A stretch of DNA of 35,793 bases from an uncultured delta proteobacterium (GCA_903911145.1 CAIWCD010000032.1:66448-102240), one strand, 5' to 3'. Shown: positions 11,901 through 17,264, counted from the stretch's first letter. Made by a program: numbers and translations. Notes: a model not told the origin generated them from the sequence alone.

Positions 11901-13380
11901 CCGTCGCAGAGAGTTCGATCTGCGCATCGGGAAAGAGGTTCCCGTCGAGATCGCGCGCGATGACGATCACGCTGGTGTTGGCGCTGCCGTCGGCGACGAT
12001 CTCTCGCGGCGTCGCGTCGATCGTCGAGGTGCTGCTGCTGGGAGCGCCGGGTGTGAAGGTGACGAGCGTGCTGAGTGCAAACGCGAGGCTGCCCGTGGCG
12101 ACGGTCGCCGTGATGGTCTTGTCCTGCGCGTTCTTCGAGGAGAGCGCGGCGGTGAAGCTGCCGTTCACATCGGTCGCGCCGCTCGCTGCGTTCCAGTTGT
12201 TGGCCTGGCCTGTCGCGGAGAGCGTCACGGGTTCGCCACTGAGCAGATCGCCGGCGCAGTCGCGCACCGTGACCGCGAAGGAGATCGCGGCGAGGCCATC
12301 GGCGCGCGCGCGCTCCGGCGTGGCGATGAGCGTCGACTGGGCCGCGCAAGGTGCGCCCGGGTTGACGTCGAACGCAGCGCTCGTCGCGCCGCCGAATCCG
12401 CTCGCGGTGGCCGTCAGCGTGCATCCGCGAGCGGCGCGATCAATCGAGAGATCCGCAAACGTCGCGAGCCCCGCCACCGCCGCGACCGAGACGGTTCCGG
12501 AGAGCTGGGCCGGGCCGCTCGCATTCGCGCAGCCCGCGCCGAGCGAGAGCGTCACCATCGCCGTCGCGCTGGCGTCGAGATTTCCCAGCGCATCGTTGAG
12601 CGCGACCTGCACAGCGGGCGCGATGGGCAGGCCGTTGACGACACCGCTCGGCTGCACAGAAAACGAGAGTGACGCCGGAGGCCCGGTTGTCACATCGAAG
12701 GTCGGGCTGATCGCGGAGGCGAGTCCCGTCGAGGAGGCGACGAGCGCATAGCCGCGCCCAGCCTGGGCGATCGAGAGATCAGGGAACGTCGCGAGGCCGT
12801 TGCTTGCGCTGATCGAGGTGTTCCCACCAAGCGCGCCGCTGCCGCCGTCCTGGCCGAGCCCAAGCGAGATCGTGCTGCCCGCGTCCGCGATGAGGTTGCC
12901 GAACGCATCCTCGACCGAGAGCACCACGGGCGGCGCGATGGTCGTCCCGGCCTGCGCATTCGAGGGAGGCACGGTGAAGGAGAGCTTCGCGCCGGGCCCC
13001 GCGACGAACGTGATCGAGAGCGTGTGCAGAAGCGTGGCGCCTCCGACGACGGCGGCGCTGACGACCTTCAAACCCGCGCTGGTGGCGGTCAGGCGCGCCG
13101 TCGTCCTTCCTGACGCGTCAGTGACCGCGGGCGTCGTCAGCAGGACGCCCCCTCCCGTCGCCGTGATCGCCACATGCACACCGGAGAGCGGCTGGCCCTG
13201 TCCGTTGAGGATGGTTGCGGTGATGACCGCGTCGTCGGCGCCGTTCGCGATCACGCCCTCCGAGCGGTCGCTCACGAGTGTGGAACGGGTCGGATCGGGC
13301 GATGGCGAGCTGATCGGTCGGCTGGTCGAGCAGGAGACGAACAGTGCGGCGACAACCAGCAACGCAAGCGAAATGCGCAT
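2989..13380 (-). CDS. Giant Ig-repeat / Cys-rich / GLUG beta-helix surface lipoprotein (3463 aa)
   Basis: A single 10.4-kb reading frame. ATG 13380 was chosen over an in-frame start 27 nt upstream because GAGGAG sits 6 nt before it and it opens a signal peptide (MRISLALLVVAALFVSC). The lipobox-like FVSC suggests lipidation at Cys20. In order: about 17 Ig-like (Big_1/invasin-type) domains to roughly residue 1810, recognisable by repeated 'ADGxxxxxLxVxxxDxxGNP', 'TLSSTxAETKxITA' and 'VTFxAGxP'; a Cys-rich stretch at about 1815-2087 with TNFR/EGF-like 'CxxCxxGYY' repeats and three 'NGCET...NCGxCGxxC' units; a poorly recognised linker; a Calx-beta-like region at about 2295-2537; and a GLUG-type beta-helix at about 2543-3463 ('GTFDGN', then many GGLVG/GGxIG and SYATG/NTG turns). 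The likely role is an adhesin or surface-matrix protein. No transporter partner is adjacent. Domains 6-9 are duplicated as 10-13. Confidence 0.9.
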   Translation of the reverse strand: MRISLALLVVAALFVSCSTSRPISSPSPDPTRSTLVSDRSEGVIANGADDAVITATILNGQGQPLSGVHVAITATGGGVLLTTPAVTDASGRTTARLTATSAGLKVVSAAVVGGATLLHTLSITFVAGPGAKLSFTVPPSNAQAGTTIAPPVVLSVEDAFGNLIADAGSTISLGLGQDGGSGALGGNTSISASNGLATFPDLSIAQAGRGYALVASSTGLASAISPTFDVTTGPPASLSFSVQPSGVVNGLPIAPAVQVALNDALGNLDASATAMVTLSLGAGCANASGPAQLSGTVSVAAVAGLATFADLSIDRAARGCTLTATASGFGGATSAAFDVNPGAPCAAQSTLIATPERARADGLAAISFAVTVRDCAGDLLSGEPVTLSATGQANNWNAASGATDVNGSFTAALSSKNAQDKTITATVATGSLAFALSTLVTFTPGAPSSSTSTIDATPREIVADGSANTSVIVIARDLDGNLFPDAQIELSATGSDNRWSADGLDGGAANVGRTGSDGSFSVRLSSTRAETKLISAHLTTNAGSATLSTAVTFIPGAPSAARTVLLASPTQLPADGIATSTLLLVASDANGNPLPETPVSFGATGGGTSFASASGSTSASGSYSTTLSATQAGLKAVSATVGSGNSAVVVTTNITFLSTAPVLALATIAANPTTLIADGSASTSITVTLSDATGAGLAGQLVTLGTSGSANTFTSGSISGSSASGITGADGTLTVTLSSTKAETKSITATAGGLSASTSVTFMAGAPSLGASLFLASPTTVTADGTSKSSLFLFANDAFGNPINGLATSFSASGSANTLSGANGHTNESGQFSATIASTRAETKTLTAALGAGLSAINLGASVTFVPAATQPLVTISSSASSVPADGTTTTLSVKVTDVNGNALNHQTVTLLASGSGNTLTSATGSTNASGIFTATLSSTRAEAKIITATVGATSNACAVTFFAGAPSAARSVLLASPTQLLADGIATSTLLLLASDANGNAVAEIPVSLSASGSSNSFATASGSTTASGSFSTTLSSTQAGIKTVGATVGTGGSAIVVTGSVTFLSTAPVLSLATISASPTTLVADGSATTRIIVTLKDASDIGLAGVQVALGSSGSGSSFTAGSLAGSSASGVTGADGTFTATLSSTKAETKSITASAGALSASTNVTFIAGPPSLSNSLFLASPTTVTADGTSSSTLFLLASDAFGNPISGLATAFSATGSANVLGLSSGHTNASGEFSTTISSAHAETKALTAALGADGSAITLHASVTFVPASTQPLVGISSSAQTVLADGTTATLSVKVTDANGNALTNQTVTLSSTGSGNTLTPSSGTTDDNGNFTATISSTKAEAKVITATVGTTSSSCAVTFIPGPASAARSSITATPSSVQAGATLSLLVLLADAQGNPVSGQTLTLSADGSANSFTTHGSSAATATGTTDPSGLFIATLTSSAVQRENVTATLSGASSALLGTPVTFAPNANSLQLALAVSPGTRVADGVTTAALTLTVTDPLGAPVTGMPVTLAATGSHNNLGGTNSGSIAGVTNSSGVYATTLSSTKAETKVITAAAEASSAVSTATFIAGEPDAAHSALVASSTNSPAIADGVETFSLSLVAADAFGNPCASQLVFIVGPSSGFNNTFAPGFLSSVSAEGITDLNGHFLASIATTTAGTQLMTAKVDNTTLTATVAFVAGPPSALCVNDGGSGPSSGCTTLTWTNSGTVLIADGISEASLLLLVRDRFGNPLASQPVSFAAYSVADGGIDHGATFLAPSTTDSSGDLSATLASTQAGTEQVTATIGVNPATLSVSTNVPFVCTPIANCSNVSCTTGSDQLCLGCENSHYPSGQVCAACSGSCGAGNYQSTACTSTADRSCAPCTAIANCASGLTCTTTTDQTCGTCATGYYRNGQSCLPCSGACPAGKYQVSACSAVADRTCSNCGFMPNCATQLCTTVSNGVCQVCNANYGDCDSSTANGCETNITNNVQHCGSCGTVCGGQANATGYSCVASACQVASCNAGTADCDGLYSNGCETNTASGDINNCGGCGIKCTGRANAATYSCSASACHVATCQPGYSDQNGTYSDGCETINPPPTLASATITNASPSGTANYALSYGAITGVIPGNYTSYCILENDTTLGHCNWITGSLPANYSVTSTNNAKTLSVWIKETDLNISTRVDTNAVILDTVKPVVSGLAFNPAPSAYSLLATPTVSASVTEANSPTTTFYVSASSTPDCSGGSIGSASGTPISLQLSSVGAAGSKYIHYISADNATPSNSTACTYSGLSYLYIATPVFQLTQGSYGVNEADAGWVSATDIQVTRTDGYGHAVYDLPSTVTLTPATVVAQATAFTSMPGPIAVTFPANSALQDIGASSLNLSNTNTAVLQDAYFKASLSVADAGVVGAAAQAKVFIIDNQTSGDLMFADTLLTGYQSQGSVPVRMWRTGSTAAAASATLDFRDGSALGTTGGGTDYTSTPLTVTFPIGATEVTASIPVANHHNNSADATSFYLLLDSPSTSARPQSIAKVRILNDNDTTVCDPSNTNGAINGGFGGGTGVPGSPYLVCSTAQLANVQNNLTASYRMMADIDATTLGISTAAFSGTFDGNERIINNFNQATSNQGAAALFGMLTGTGSIQGVNLDNFALQCNKTGNLTSTCGGLIYQANNSVTDNVSLSNLYVSGYLNPTAAAVPTRLTGGGADAGVYTNYGYGMILGTTGPSSDAGTLSMTNILTAGTTNSSQAYTGNVAGYLEPGGSLALSNVLNVSHLIGTNTSTTQYIGGVAGIIDAATNESANASSTIALSNVINRGLVNNCYNGCGGVSAKLLLVNSQLGASQTVNLSNITNQGSVVFSSSQNNIAGVFGTVLFGSYNNITLSSLTNSGNIIDTITTGTLSGVAGIVGEFRPAYAPTTGATIVGSQLSNSGTIVNHGDWTGGIFGTLGVGQMLTNVSFNMSGLTNTGAVSSTSYYNGGIVGWLGSSINPGGSTATFVMNKLQNSGPVSSSYATAGGVNTGGLFGWVTLGNVPSGSGSTIQIGDNTFNSGSVTGAPTDGGVSISDSLGGLIGAANICSNGTLTISSTANRAVTATAAVSGRSAVGGVIGWLSYGYGGFGAAVDAGVSITNIESDAPVSGATSASTYAGGAIGQVTYGNQAPYANNAYLNITGFTNTGAIQQGGYVGGVIGGINVPGSATGQFTATLNSDVSTGNIESYSPASLASSNGMGGLVGNISGQSYQTVTISQSHATGNINGLNLARIGTMGGLVGAMGCGANTSCVETVTQSYATGNVTAAQSGGGLIGSYTNGNCTSCTMTIGQSYSTGTVTDNYGSSWFGGLIGLVSNAGNSAYGDLAISNSYTTSPVISTTGGSYYGGLVGRILTAGAVSIATSYASGVLSGPVSGKGFIQTNDGTLTSTNNYSLDINGADATATPLTAAQLIDSLNYPTNFAGFDFTTVPYWNPPSGTNPPTLH
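9254..11707 (-). repeat. Tandem duplication of a 1227-bp (409-aa) four-Ig-domain block
   Basis: Two consecutive in-frame blocks, 11707-10481 and 10480-9254, encode the same ordered set of four Ig-like domains. The domain starts read SAAR(T/S)VLLASPTQL, APVL(A/S)LATI, SLFLASPTTVTADGTS and TQPLV(T/G)ISSSA. The landmark GCCGCGCTG (+ strand), encoding the Ser-Ala-Ala-Arg junction, recurs at 11699, 10472 and 9245, exactly 1227 bp apart each time. The protein copies are clearly similar and have diverged at scattered positions. The third junction marks the start of a domain that no longer matches well. This indicates one segmental duplication by unequal recombination in an already repetitive gene. 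Confidence 0.9.
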
Positions 13381-13511
13381 GGCAACTCCTCTGCGAGCTG
13401 GGCTCACGGGGCGGACCGTATCCGATTGCTGAGTGGTGCGCGAAGAAGCGGAGGGCGAGAAAACGTCGCGCTTGACCGCGTGCTCCCCGCCGACGCAGAA
13501 ACGCCGTCCCG

Positions 13512-14327
13512 ATGATTCGACCGCGCGCGCTGCTGGGTCTGCTCCTGTTCACCTGCTCGCTCGCGGCACTCGCGGATGTTCCCACTGCGGGAGCGAACCG
13601 CGCACCGACGGCCGTGCGTACCAAGCTCCCCGAGCCGCTGCTGAGCGAAAGCATCACCGATCTCGACGGCGCTGAGGCGGGCGAGATCGAGCTCGACGCG
13701 ACCGGGGTGAGCTCGTTTCGTCGGTCCACAAGCGGCGCCTGGCAGAGCAGCGTCGAGATCGAGTGGCGTGCGCTCGAGCGCCTGGGGCTTGCTCTGGAGC
13801 TCGGTCTGGGCGGGACGATCGGGTCAGCGTCGTCGACCGTCTTCGCCGTGCGGCCCGCGGCGAGTTTCGTGATCGGGCATTGGCCGCCGCTCGATTTCCA
13901 TCTGATGGCCGAGGTGAGTGCGAATCCTCTGCGCGACGATGCCGCAGAGAATGATCCGGGCGAAGCGGCGATGCCGGTCTCAGGAGGGCTGCGCGCGGGT
14001 CTGCGCGTCGAGCGATTCACGCTGCGTGGATTCGTCGGTGCCGGCGTGGGCGCGGCGAGTGTGCATCTGGTGCCGCTGCATCTGCAGGGCGCGGTGCTCT
14101 ACGAGTTCGGCGCGGGCAGCGGGCTTGGCTTTGCGGGGATCGAGGCAGATTCAGATTGGGCGCGGCGCACGCAAGTCACGCTCGCGCCGAATCTCGTCAT
14201 CCGCGGTGGGCGGCTCCACCTGCCGATCGATGTCGGACTCGCGATGCCGTGGACGATCGCCGCGCGCAGCAGCGAACGCTCGCTCGGGGTGCTGCTGCGC
14301 CTGATGCTCGAGTTCGATACCGACTAG
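13512..14327 (+). CDS. Secreted, probable outer-membrane beta-barrel protein (271 aa)
   Basis: The N-terminus (MIRPRALLGLLLFTCSLAALA) is a Sec signal peptide with probable cleavage after ALA. The mature chain has many alternating hydrophobic/polar strands with Gly-rich turns (LGLALELGLGG, RAGLRVERFTLRGFVGAGVG, GSGLGFAGIEAD, LHLPIDVGLAMPW) and ends in LRLMLEFDTD. This is a beta-barrel-like pattern rather than an enzyme fold. I recognise no named family. No clear ribosome-binding site precedes ATG 13512, so the start is supported mainly by the signal peptide. It is divergent from the giant lipoprotein gene across a 131-bp spacer and convergent with the Cys-rich membrane protein gene, 22 bp away. 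A periplasmic beta-sandwich is the alternative. Confidence 0.75.
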   Translation: MIRPRALLGLLLFTCSLAALADVPTAGANRAPTAVRTKLPEPLLSESITDLDGAEAGEIELDATGVSSFRRSTSGAWQSSVEIEWRALERLGLALELGLGGTIGSASSTVFAVRPAASFVIGHWPPLDFHLMAEVSANPLRDDAAENDPGEAAMPVSGGLRAGLRVERFTLRGFVGAGVGAASVHLVPLHLQGAVLYEFGAGSGLGFAGIEADSDWARRTQVTLAPNLVIRGGRLHLPIDVGLAMPWTIAARSSERSLGVLLRLMLEFDTD

Positions 14328-14349
14328 TCGATCGCGCCCTGCTTCGATT

Positions 14350-14895
14350 TCAGCTCGCGGTACGCAGCGCCGGTGCGCTCGCGAGCAGCGTTGCGCCGAG
14401 CATGCCGAGCACTCCCGCCGTGCCCGCGATGGTGCAGCCGATCGCTCCGGTGAGCGCGACGATCAGACAGGCCGCGGCGAGGAAGGCTGTGCGCTCCTTG
14501 AGATTCTCCTCCGCGCGCGCACGCGTCGCGACCAGTGCTCCGGCGACGAGGCCGCCGATGCAGCAGGCCGGCAGACAGAGCGACATGCACTGCGCAGAGC
14601 CACAGGCGTGGCCGATCGTGCACATCGCGATCGGGGCTGCGAGCGGAACGAGTCCGGCGGCGAGCGCGGGAAAGATTGCGCGTCCCGGCGCGCGACCGAA
14701 GAGAGAGAGCGCGACGACGGCGGCGAAGAGAACGCCGACCGCCATGCAGGTGGGCCCAAGCCGCTGGTGCGGGAAGGCCGCGACGGCGAGAAACGGCACA
14801 ACGCAGAGAGCGCGCCACGTCGACTCACGCAATCGCCCCAGCTCGTAGGCAGTGCGCGAGCGCCTGCGGATCAGCTCGTCTCTAGTCGGTGCCAT
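14350..14895 (-). CDS. Cys-rich polytopic membrane protein, candidate partner of the ECF sigma factor (181 aa)
   Basis: ATG 14895 lies inside the end of the sigma-factor gene (14-nt overlap), implying translational coupling. A charged N-terminal segment of about 28 residues (MAPTRDELIRRRSR..., cytosolic helix) precedes about six hydrophobic segments near residues 29-45, 50-67, 74-92, 100-127, 137-157 and 158-178. Between the third and fourth lies a thiol/His cluster: Cys92, His96, Cys98, Cys103, Cys107, Cys111 and Cys112. There is no zinc-finger anti-sigma (HxxxCxxC) motif, so it is not a standard ZAS anti-sigma factor. Its position directly after a sigma gene, with a soluble N-terminus, nonetheless suggests a membrane sensor or anti-sigma that could bind metal or respond to redox. 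The function is inferred from context only. Confidence 0.75.
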   Translation of the reverse strand: MAPTRDELIRRRSRTAYELGRLRESTWRALCVVPFLAVAAFPHQRLGPTCMAVGVLFAAVVALSLFGRAPGRAIFPALAAGLVPLAAPIAMCTIGHACGSAQCMSLCLPACCIGGLVAGALVATRARAEENLKERTAFLAAACLIVALTGAIGCTIAGTAGVLGMLGATLLASAPALRTAS

Positions 14896-15421
14896 GCAGC
14901 TCCCTCCAATTCTTGCGCAGACGATCGAGCGCACGCTCAACCCGCTTGCGAAACGTCGCTGCGCCGATCGCGGGACGCTCGTCGCGCAGCAGCGCCGAGA
15001 GAGTTTCGAGATCGAGCGGCTGCAGCGTCTCCATCGCTTCCAGCGCGGCCGCGCGCAGATTCTCGAGCAGCGCGGCCTCCTCGGGGCTCTGCCCGCCTGC
15101 CGCGAGCTGCTCGGCTTCGCTGCCCGCACTCGCGCGGTGCCGCGCCCGTCGCTGCCTCTCTGTGCGGCATTCCCACGTCGCGATGCCGATCGCCCACGAG
15201 AGCGCATCTCGGCCGGGGGTCCAGTCGCTGACGCGGGAGAGGATCTTCTCGAGCGCGAGTTGCGCGGCATCCTCTCCGGCCGCCGCGTCGCCGAGCAGCC
15301 GCGTGCAGTAACGGCGCAGGAGCGGCCAGAGTGGGGTGAAGACATGATCAAACGCGGCGCGGTCGCCATCGGCGAGCCGCGTGAGCGCATCCTGCAGCGC
15401 TTGCCGCTCCTGCGCGTTCAC
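14882..15421 (-). CDS. ECF-type RNA polymerase sigma factor (179 aa)
   Basis: This is a sigma-70 family protein of ECF size. Region 2 spans about residues 15-90 (LADGDRAAFDHVFTPLWPLLRRYCTRLLGD, then a DAAQLALEKILSRVSDW segment, then WAIGIATWECRTERQRR). An Ala/Glu/Gln-rich linker follows. Region 4 is at about 128-175 (LQPLDLETLSALLRDERPAIGA, then FRKRVERALDRLRKNW), with a helix-turn-helix that departs from the usual 'GLSyxEIAxxLGxxxGTVKSRL'. Translation starts at GTG 15421, the base immediately after the stop of the upstream Cys-rich peptide (stop 15422-15424), so the two are coupled. The downstream membrane protein overlaps it. The trio is probably one transcription unit, likely autoregulated. 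The signal is unknown; the surrounding Cys/His-rich proteins suggest metal or thiol stress. Confidence 0.9.
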   Translation of the reverse strand: MNAQERQALQDALTRLADGDRAAFDHVFTPLWPLLRRYCTRLLGDAAAGEDAAQLALEKILSRVSDWTPGRDALSWAIGIATWECRTERQRRARHRASAGSEAEQLAAGGQSPEEAALLENLRAAALEAMETLQPLDLETLSALLRDERPAIGAATFRKRVERALDRLRKNWRELHGTD

Positions 15422-15589
15422 CTATTTGTGGCTGCGTGGGCAGTGCGAACAGCCTGAGCAGTGCCCGCCGCACTTCCCCGAGCAGCCGGGGCAGCAGCCC
15501 GCGGCATCGAGAGCGGCGTGCGAGGCATAGGCAATTCCCGGCAGCGCCAGCAGTCCGACCAGCATCAACATCCGGCTCCAGTTTCTCAT
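15422..15589 (-). CDS. Exported Cys/His-rich small peptide (55 aa)
   Basis: ATG 15589 is preceded by GGAGG about 8 nt upstream. Residues 1-22 (MRNWSRMLMLVGLLALPGIAYA) form a Sec signal peptide. The mature peptide of about 33 residues carries seven Cys (32, 33, 36, 40, 44, 47, 50) and four His (24, 43, 49, 54) in a Gly/Ser background (CCPGC, GKC, GGHC, SGC, SHC). That density suggests metal binding (Cu, Zn or Cd) or disulfide knots, comparable in spirit to metallothioneins but exported. It is the first gene of the sigma-factor unit: its stop codon directly abuts the GTG of the ECF sigma gene. The family is not recognised. It could be a periplasmic metal buffer or the sensing component of the circuit. 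Confidence 0.8.
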   Translation of the reverse strand: MRNWSRMLMLVGLLALPGIAYASHAALDAAGCCPGCSGKCGGHCSGCSHCPRSHK

Positions 15590-15624
15590 GGGTGCATCCT
15601 CCAGCGCGCGACGTTGCGCATCCA

Positions 15625-15653
15625 GAGTAGGCGCGAGAGCCCCGAAGCGTGAC
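15625..15653 (-). promoter_or_regulatory. Candidate ECF-type promoter for the Cys-peptide/sigma operon
   Basis: On the minus strand, between the 84-aa lipoprotein and the 55-aa peptide gene, GTCACG (15653-15648) is followed by a 17-bp spacer and CTACTC (15630-15625), about 35 nt before ATG 15589. GTCAC-type -35 elements with short CTAC/CGTC-type -10 elements occur at several ECF-sigma autoregulated promoters. The match is a proposal from one site; no second copy was found elsewhere in the window by eye. Confidence 0.3.
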
Positions 15654-15666
15654 CGGCGAGCGAAAG

Positions 15667-15921
15667 TTAATTGCAGGGGAGGACGCAGCTGCAGGACCGG
15701 TTGACGCCGTCCGCTTCGACGCACGTCGCCTGCGCGCCCGAGAGGCAGGCGTTGCACGCGGCCTGCATTCCCGTGGGCACGCCAGCGTCCTCGGCGACGG
15801 TCTGTGCGGGCGGGCAGTTCGCCGGCAGCTGCGTGGTGCAGTCGAACGAATTGCAGCCAGCGAGCACCGCCATGGCGAGCGAGACGAGAACCAGCTTCAG
15901 GGCAGCGGACTGGAGGCGCAT
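15667..15921 (-). CDS. Small Cys-rich lipoprotein (84 aa)
   Basis: ATG 15921 is preceded by GGGGAG about 10 nt upstream and starts a clear lipoprotein signal (MRLQSAALKLVLVSLAMAVLAGC), with lipobox LAGC and lipidated Cys23. The 61-residue mature part has eight more Cys (28, 36, 56, 59, 67, 77, 79, 83), including CNAC and a C-terminal SCSCVLPC. This suggests a disulfide-stapled domain, or less likely a metal site. It is encoded 77 bp upstream of the 55-aa Cys-rich peptide on the same strand and could share its transcript, although a candidate promoter lies between them. Myxobacterial genomes carry many small Cys-rich lipoproteins without known function; I recognise no family here. Confidence 0.8.
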   Translation of the reverse strand: MRLQSAALKLVLVSLAMAVLAGCNSFDCTTQLPANCPPAQTVAEDAGVPTGMQAACNACLSGAQATCVEADGVNRSCSCVLPCN

Positions 15922-15988
15922 GGTCGAAACTCCCCGGCGAAAGAGCGGACAGCTTAGCCGGAAAAGGGGATGGCGAAGGGGCAACAAA

Positions 15989-16024
15989 TTGCGGGCGCGA
16001 ACGATCGGATCGACCCGCGCGCAA
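15989..16024 (-). terminator. Imperfect GC-rich hairpin after the phosphoesterase gene
   Basis: Arms 15989-15999 (TTGCGGGCGCG) and 16014-16024 (CCCGCGCGCAA) pair at 9 of 11 positions, with a second small inverted element (CGATC/GATCG) inside the loop. It lies 35 bp beyond the stop of the lipoprotein phosphoesterase gene. On the minus strand it is followed by AATTTGTTG, a weak U-rich tract. It could end that transcript ahead of the 84-aa lipoprotein gene. The stem mismatches and short tract keep the confidence low. Confidence 0.3.
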
Positions 16025-16058
16025 TCTTTGGAAACAGTCTGATCAGGCAGGACAGGAG

Positions 16059-17264
16059 CTACTGGGCGACGAGTGTGTGGTGTGCCCCGTCGGGCGTGAC
16101 CCTCTCGGCGCTGGTCGGGTCGGCCGGATTCGGGACGTGCAGCAGCGCGCCGCCCGTGTTGTTCGCGCCCACGCTCATCCCGGTGTCGATGAGGAAGATC
16201 CGGTTGTAGCGCTGGAACATCGTGTCGGCCGCGCGCTTGGTTCCGTCGGCGAAGGTGACCTTGGCTGGCTCGTGGCCGACGACAATCCGCTCGGCGCCGA
16301 GTGCGTGCGCCCAGTTGGTGAGCGTTGTCTGCGGATCGCCCGACTGCTCCCAGAAGACGCTCGTCGCCGCCTTCGCTTCGAGAATCGAACTCGTATTCGC
16401 GAGGATGTCCGCGCCGAAGCCCGAAGCGTTCACGCCCGCCACCAGCGCGGCCGAGAGCTGCGCGAGGGTCTGTCCTGCGGTGTTGCCCGCGTGCGCGAAG
16501 AACCAGTCGCCCACGCGCGCAGCGAAGGGGAGATCGCGGATGAACAGGCCCACGTCATCGAGGCCGGCGGCCGTCGCCGCAGGCGTCAGACCCGCGTCCG
16601 CGAGATCGACATCGAAGCCATTGCTCGCCGACGCCTTCGAGTTGGTCGGGTCGGCGAGAAACTCCGCCTCGTGATTTCCCATCGTGACGACGAGCTGGCC
16701 GCCCGCGCTCCTGGCCTGGCTCTGCAGCGCCGCGACCAGCCGGATCACGCCCACCGCATCCGGCCCCTTGTCGATCATGTCGCCGACGATGACGAACGTC
16801 GCCGTCCCCGCGGCCCAGCGCTGCGCTTGATCGATGATGCCGGCGCCGGAGAGAAGCGTGATGAGCGCCTGATCGTCGCCGTGAATGTCGGAGAGCACCC
16901 AGAGCGAGCTGGCCTGCGGGAGCGTCACGATCGCGGGAAAGCCGCTCCAGTCGCGGATGCCCGCATCTTGCGTGCCTGCATCCTGATTCCCTGCATCATG
17001 GACGCCCGCATCCTGATTCCCTGCGTCCTGCGTGCCCGCATCCTGATTCCCTGCGTCCTGCGCGCCGCCATCGAAGCCTCCGCCGTCGGGGCCGGCATCG
17101 AATCCTCCGCCGTCGGGGCCGGCATCCGGATCACCTGCGTCCTGCGTGCCCGCATCGTTGTCACTCTGTGCGTCGAAGATTGGGCCGCTGCAGCCCGCGG
17201 CAGCGAGGAGCAGCGCGAAGGCGAGGCTGGCAGATCGCAGCGTGGACGAGGTGGCTCGATGCAT
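16059..17264 (-). CDS. Lipoprotein PPP-type metallophosphoesterase on a DAG-repeat linker (Shelph-like, 401 aa)
   Basis: ATG 17264 was preferred over a longer frame because it begins a lipoprotein signal (MHRATSSTLRSASLAFALLLAAAGC; lipobox AAGC). Residues of about 30-105 are an Asp-Ala-Gly / Gln-Asp-Ala-Gly linker. The catalytic domain shows SDIHGDD (Asp126, His128), GDMIDKGPD (Asp162), GNHE (195-198), an FFAHAG His and GHEP (His331), which are the dinuclear metal ligands of calcineurin-like phosphoesterases. The segment 'RWAAGTATFVIVGD' and 'LQSQARSAGGQLVVTMGNHE' resembles Shewanella-like PPP phosphatases, which remove phosphate from phosphoproteins. The usual GDxVDRG Arg, which binds phosphate, is Lys here. 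The protein is probably exported, so its substrate may be extracytoplasmic. The ribosome-binding site is weak. It is divergent from recC. Confidence 0.88.
   Translation of the reverse strand: MHRATSSTLRSASLAFALLLAAAGCSGPIFDAQSDNDAGTQDAGDPDAGPDGGGFDAGPDGGGFDGGAQDAGNQDAGTQDAGNQDAGVHDAGNQDAGTQDAGIRDWSGFPAIVTLPQASSLWVLSDIHGDDQALITLLSGAGIIDQAQRWAAGTATFVIVGDMIDKGPDAVGVIRLVAALQSQARSAGGQLVVTMGNHEAEFLADPTNSKASASNGFDVDLADAGLTPAATAAGLDDVGLFIRDLPFAARVGDWFFAHAGNTAGQTLAQLSAALVAGVNASGFGADILANTSSILEAKAATSVFWEQSGDPQTTLTNWAHALGAERIVVGHEPAKVTFADGTKRAADTMFQRYNRIFLIDTGMSVGANNTGGALLHVPNPADPTSAERVTPDGAHHTLVAQ
16959..17161 (-). repeat. Low-complexity 12-bp-unit array encoding DAG linker
   Basis: This is a tandem short-repeat tract inside the phosphoesterase gene. 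On the + strand CATCCTGATTCCCTGC-type units recur three times at 16978-17053, and a CGAATCCTCCGCCGTCGGGG-like unit recurs twice at 17060-17120. It encodes repeated QDAG/NQDAG/TQDAG and DAGPDGGGF. All units keep the frame, so slippage by whole units would only lengthen or shorten the tether between the lipid anchor and the enzyme. Confidence 0.85.

Noticed and set aside
8741..12672. Long open frames on the + strand opposite the giant lipoprotein (for example 9094-11013 and 11281-12672)
   Set aside because: They mirror the codon bias of the minus-strand gene, have very Arg/Ala/Gly-rich or low-complexity translations, and show no ribosome-binding sites or recognisable domains.
14882..15390. Longer minus-strand frame fusing the membrane protein upstream across the sigma gene
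   Set aside because: The upstream part is an out-of-frame shadow of the sigma gene; ATG 14895 opens a sensible protein and overlaps the sigma stop.
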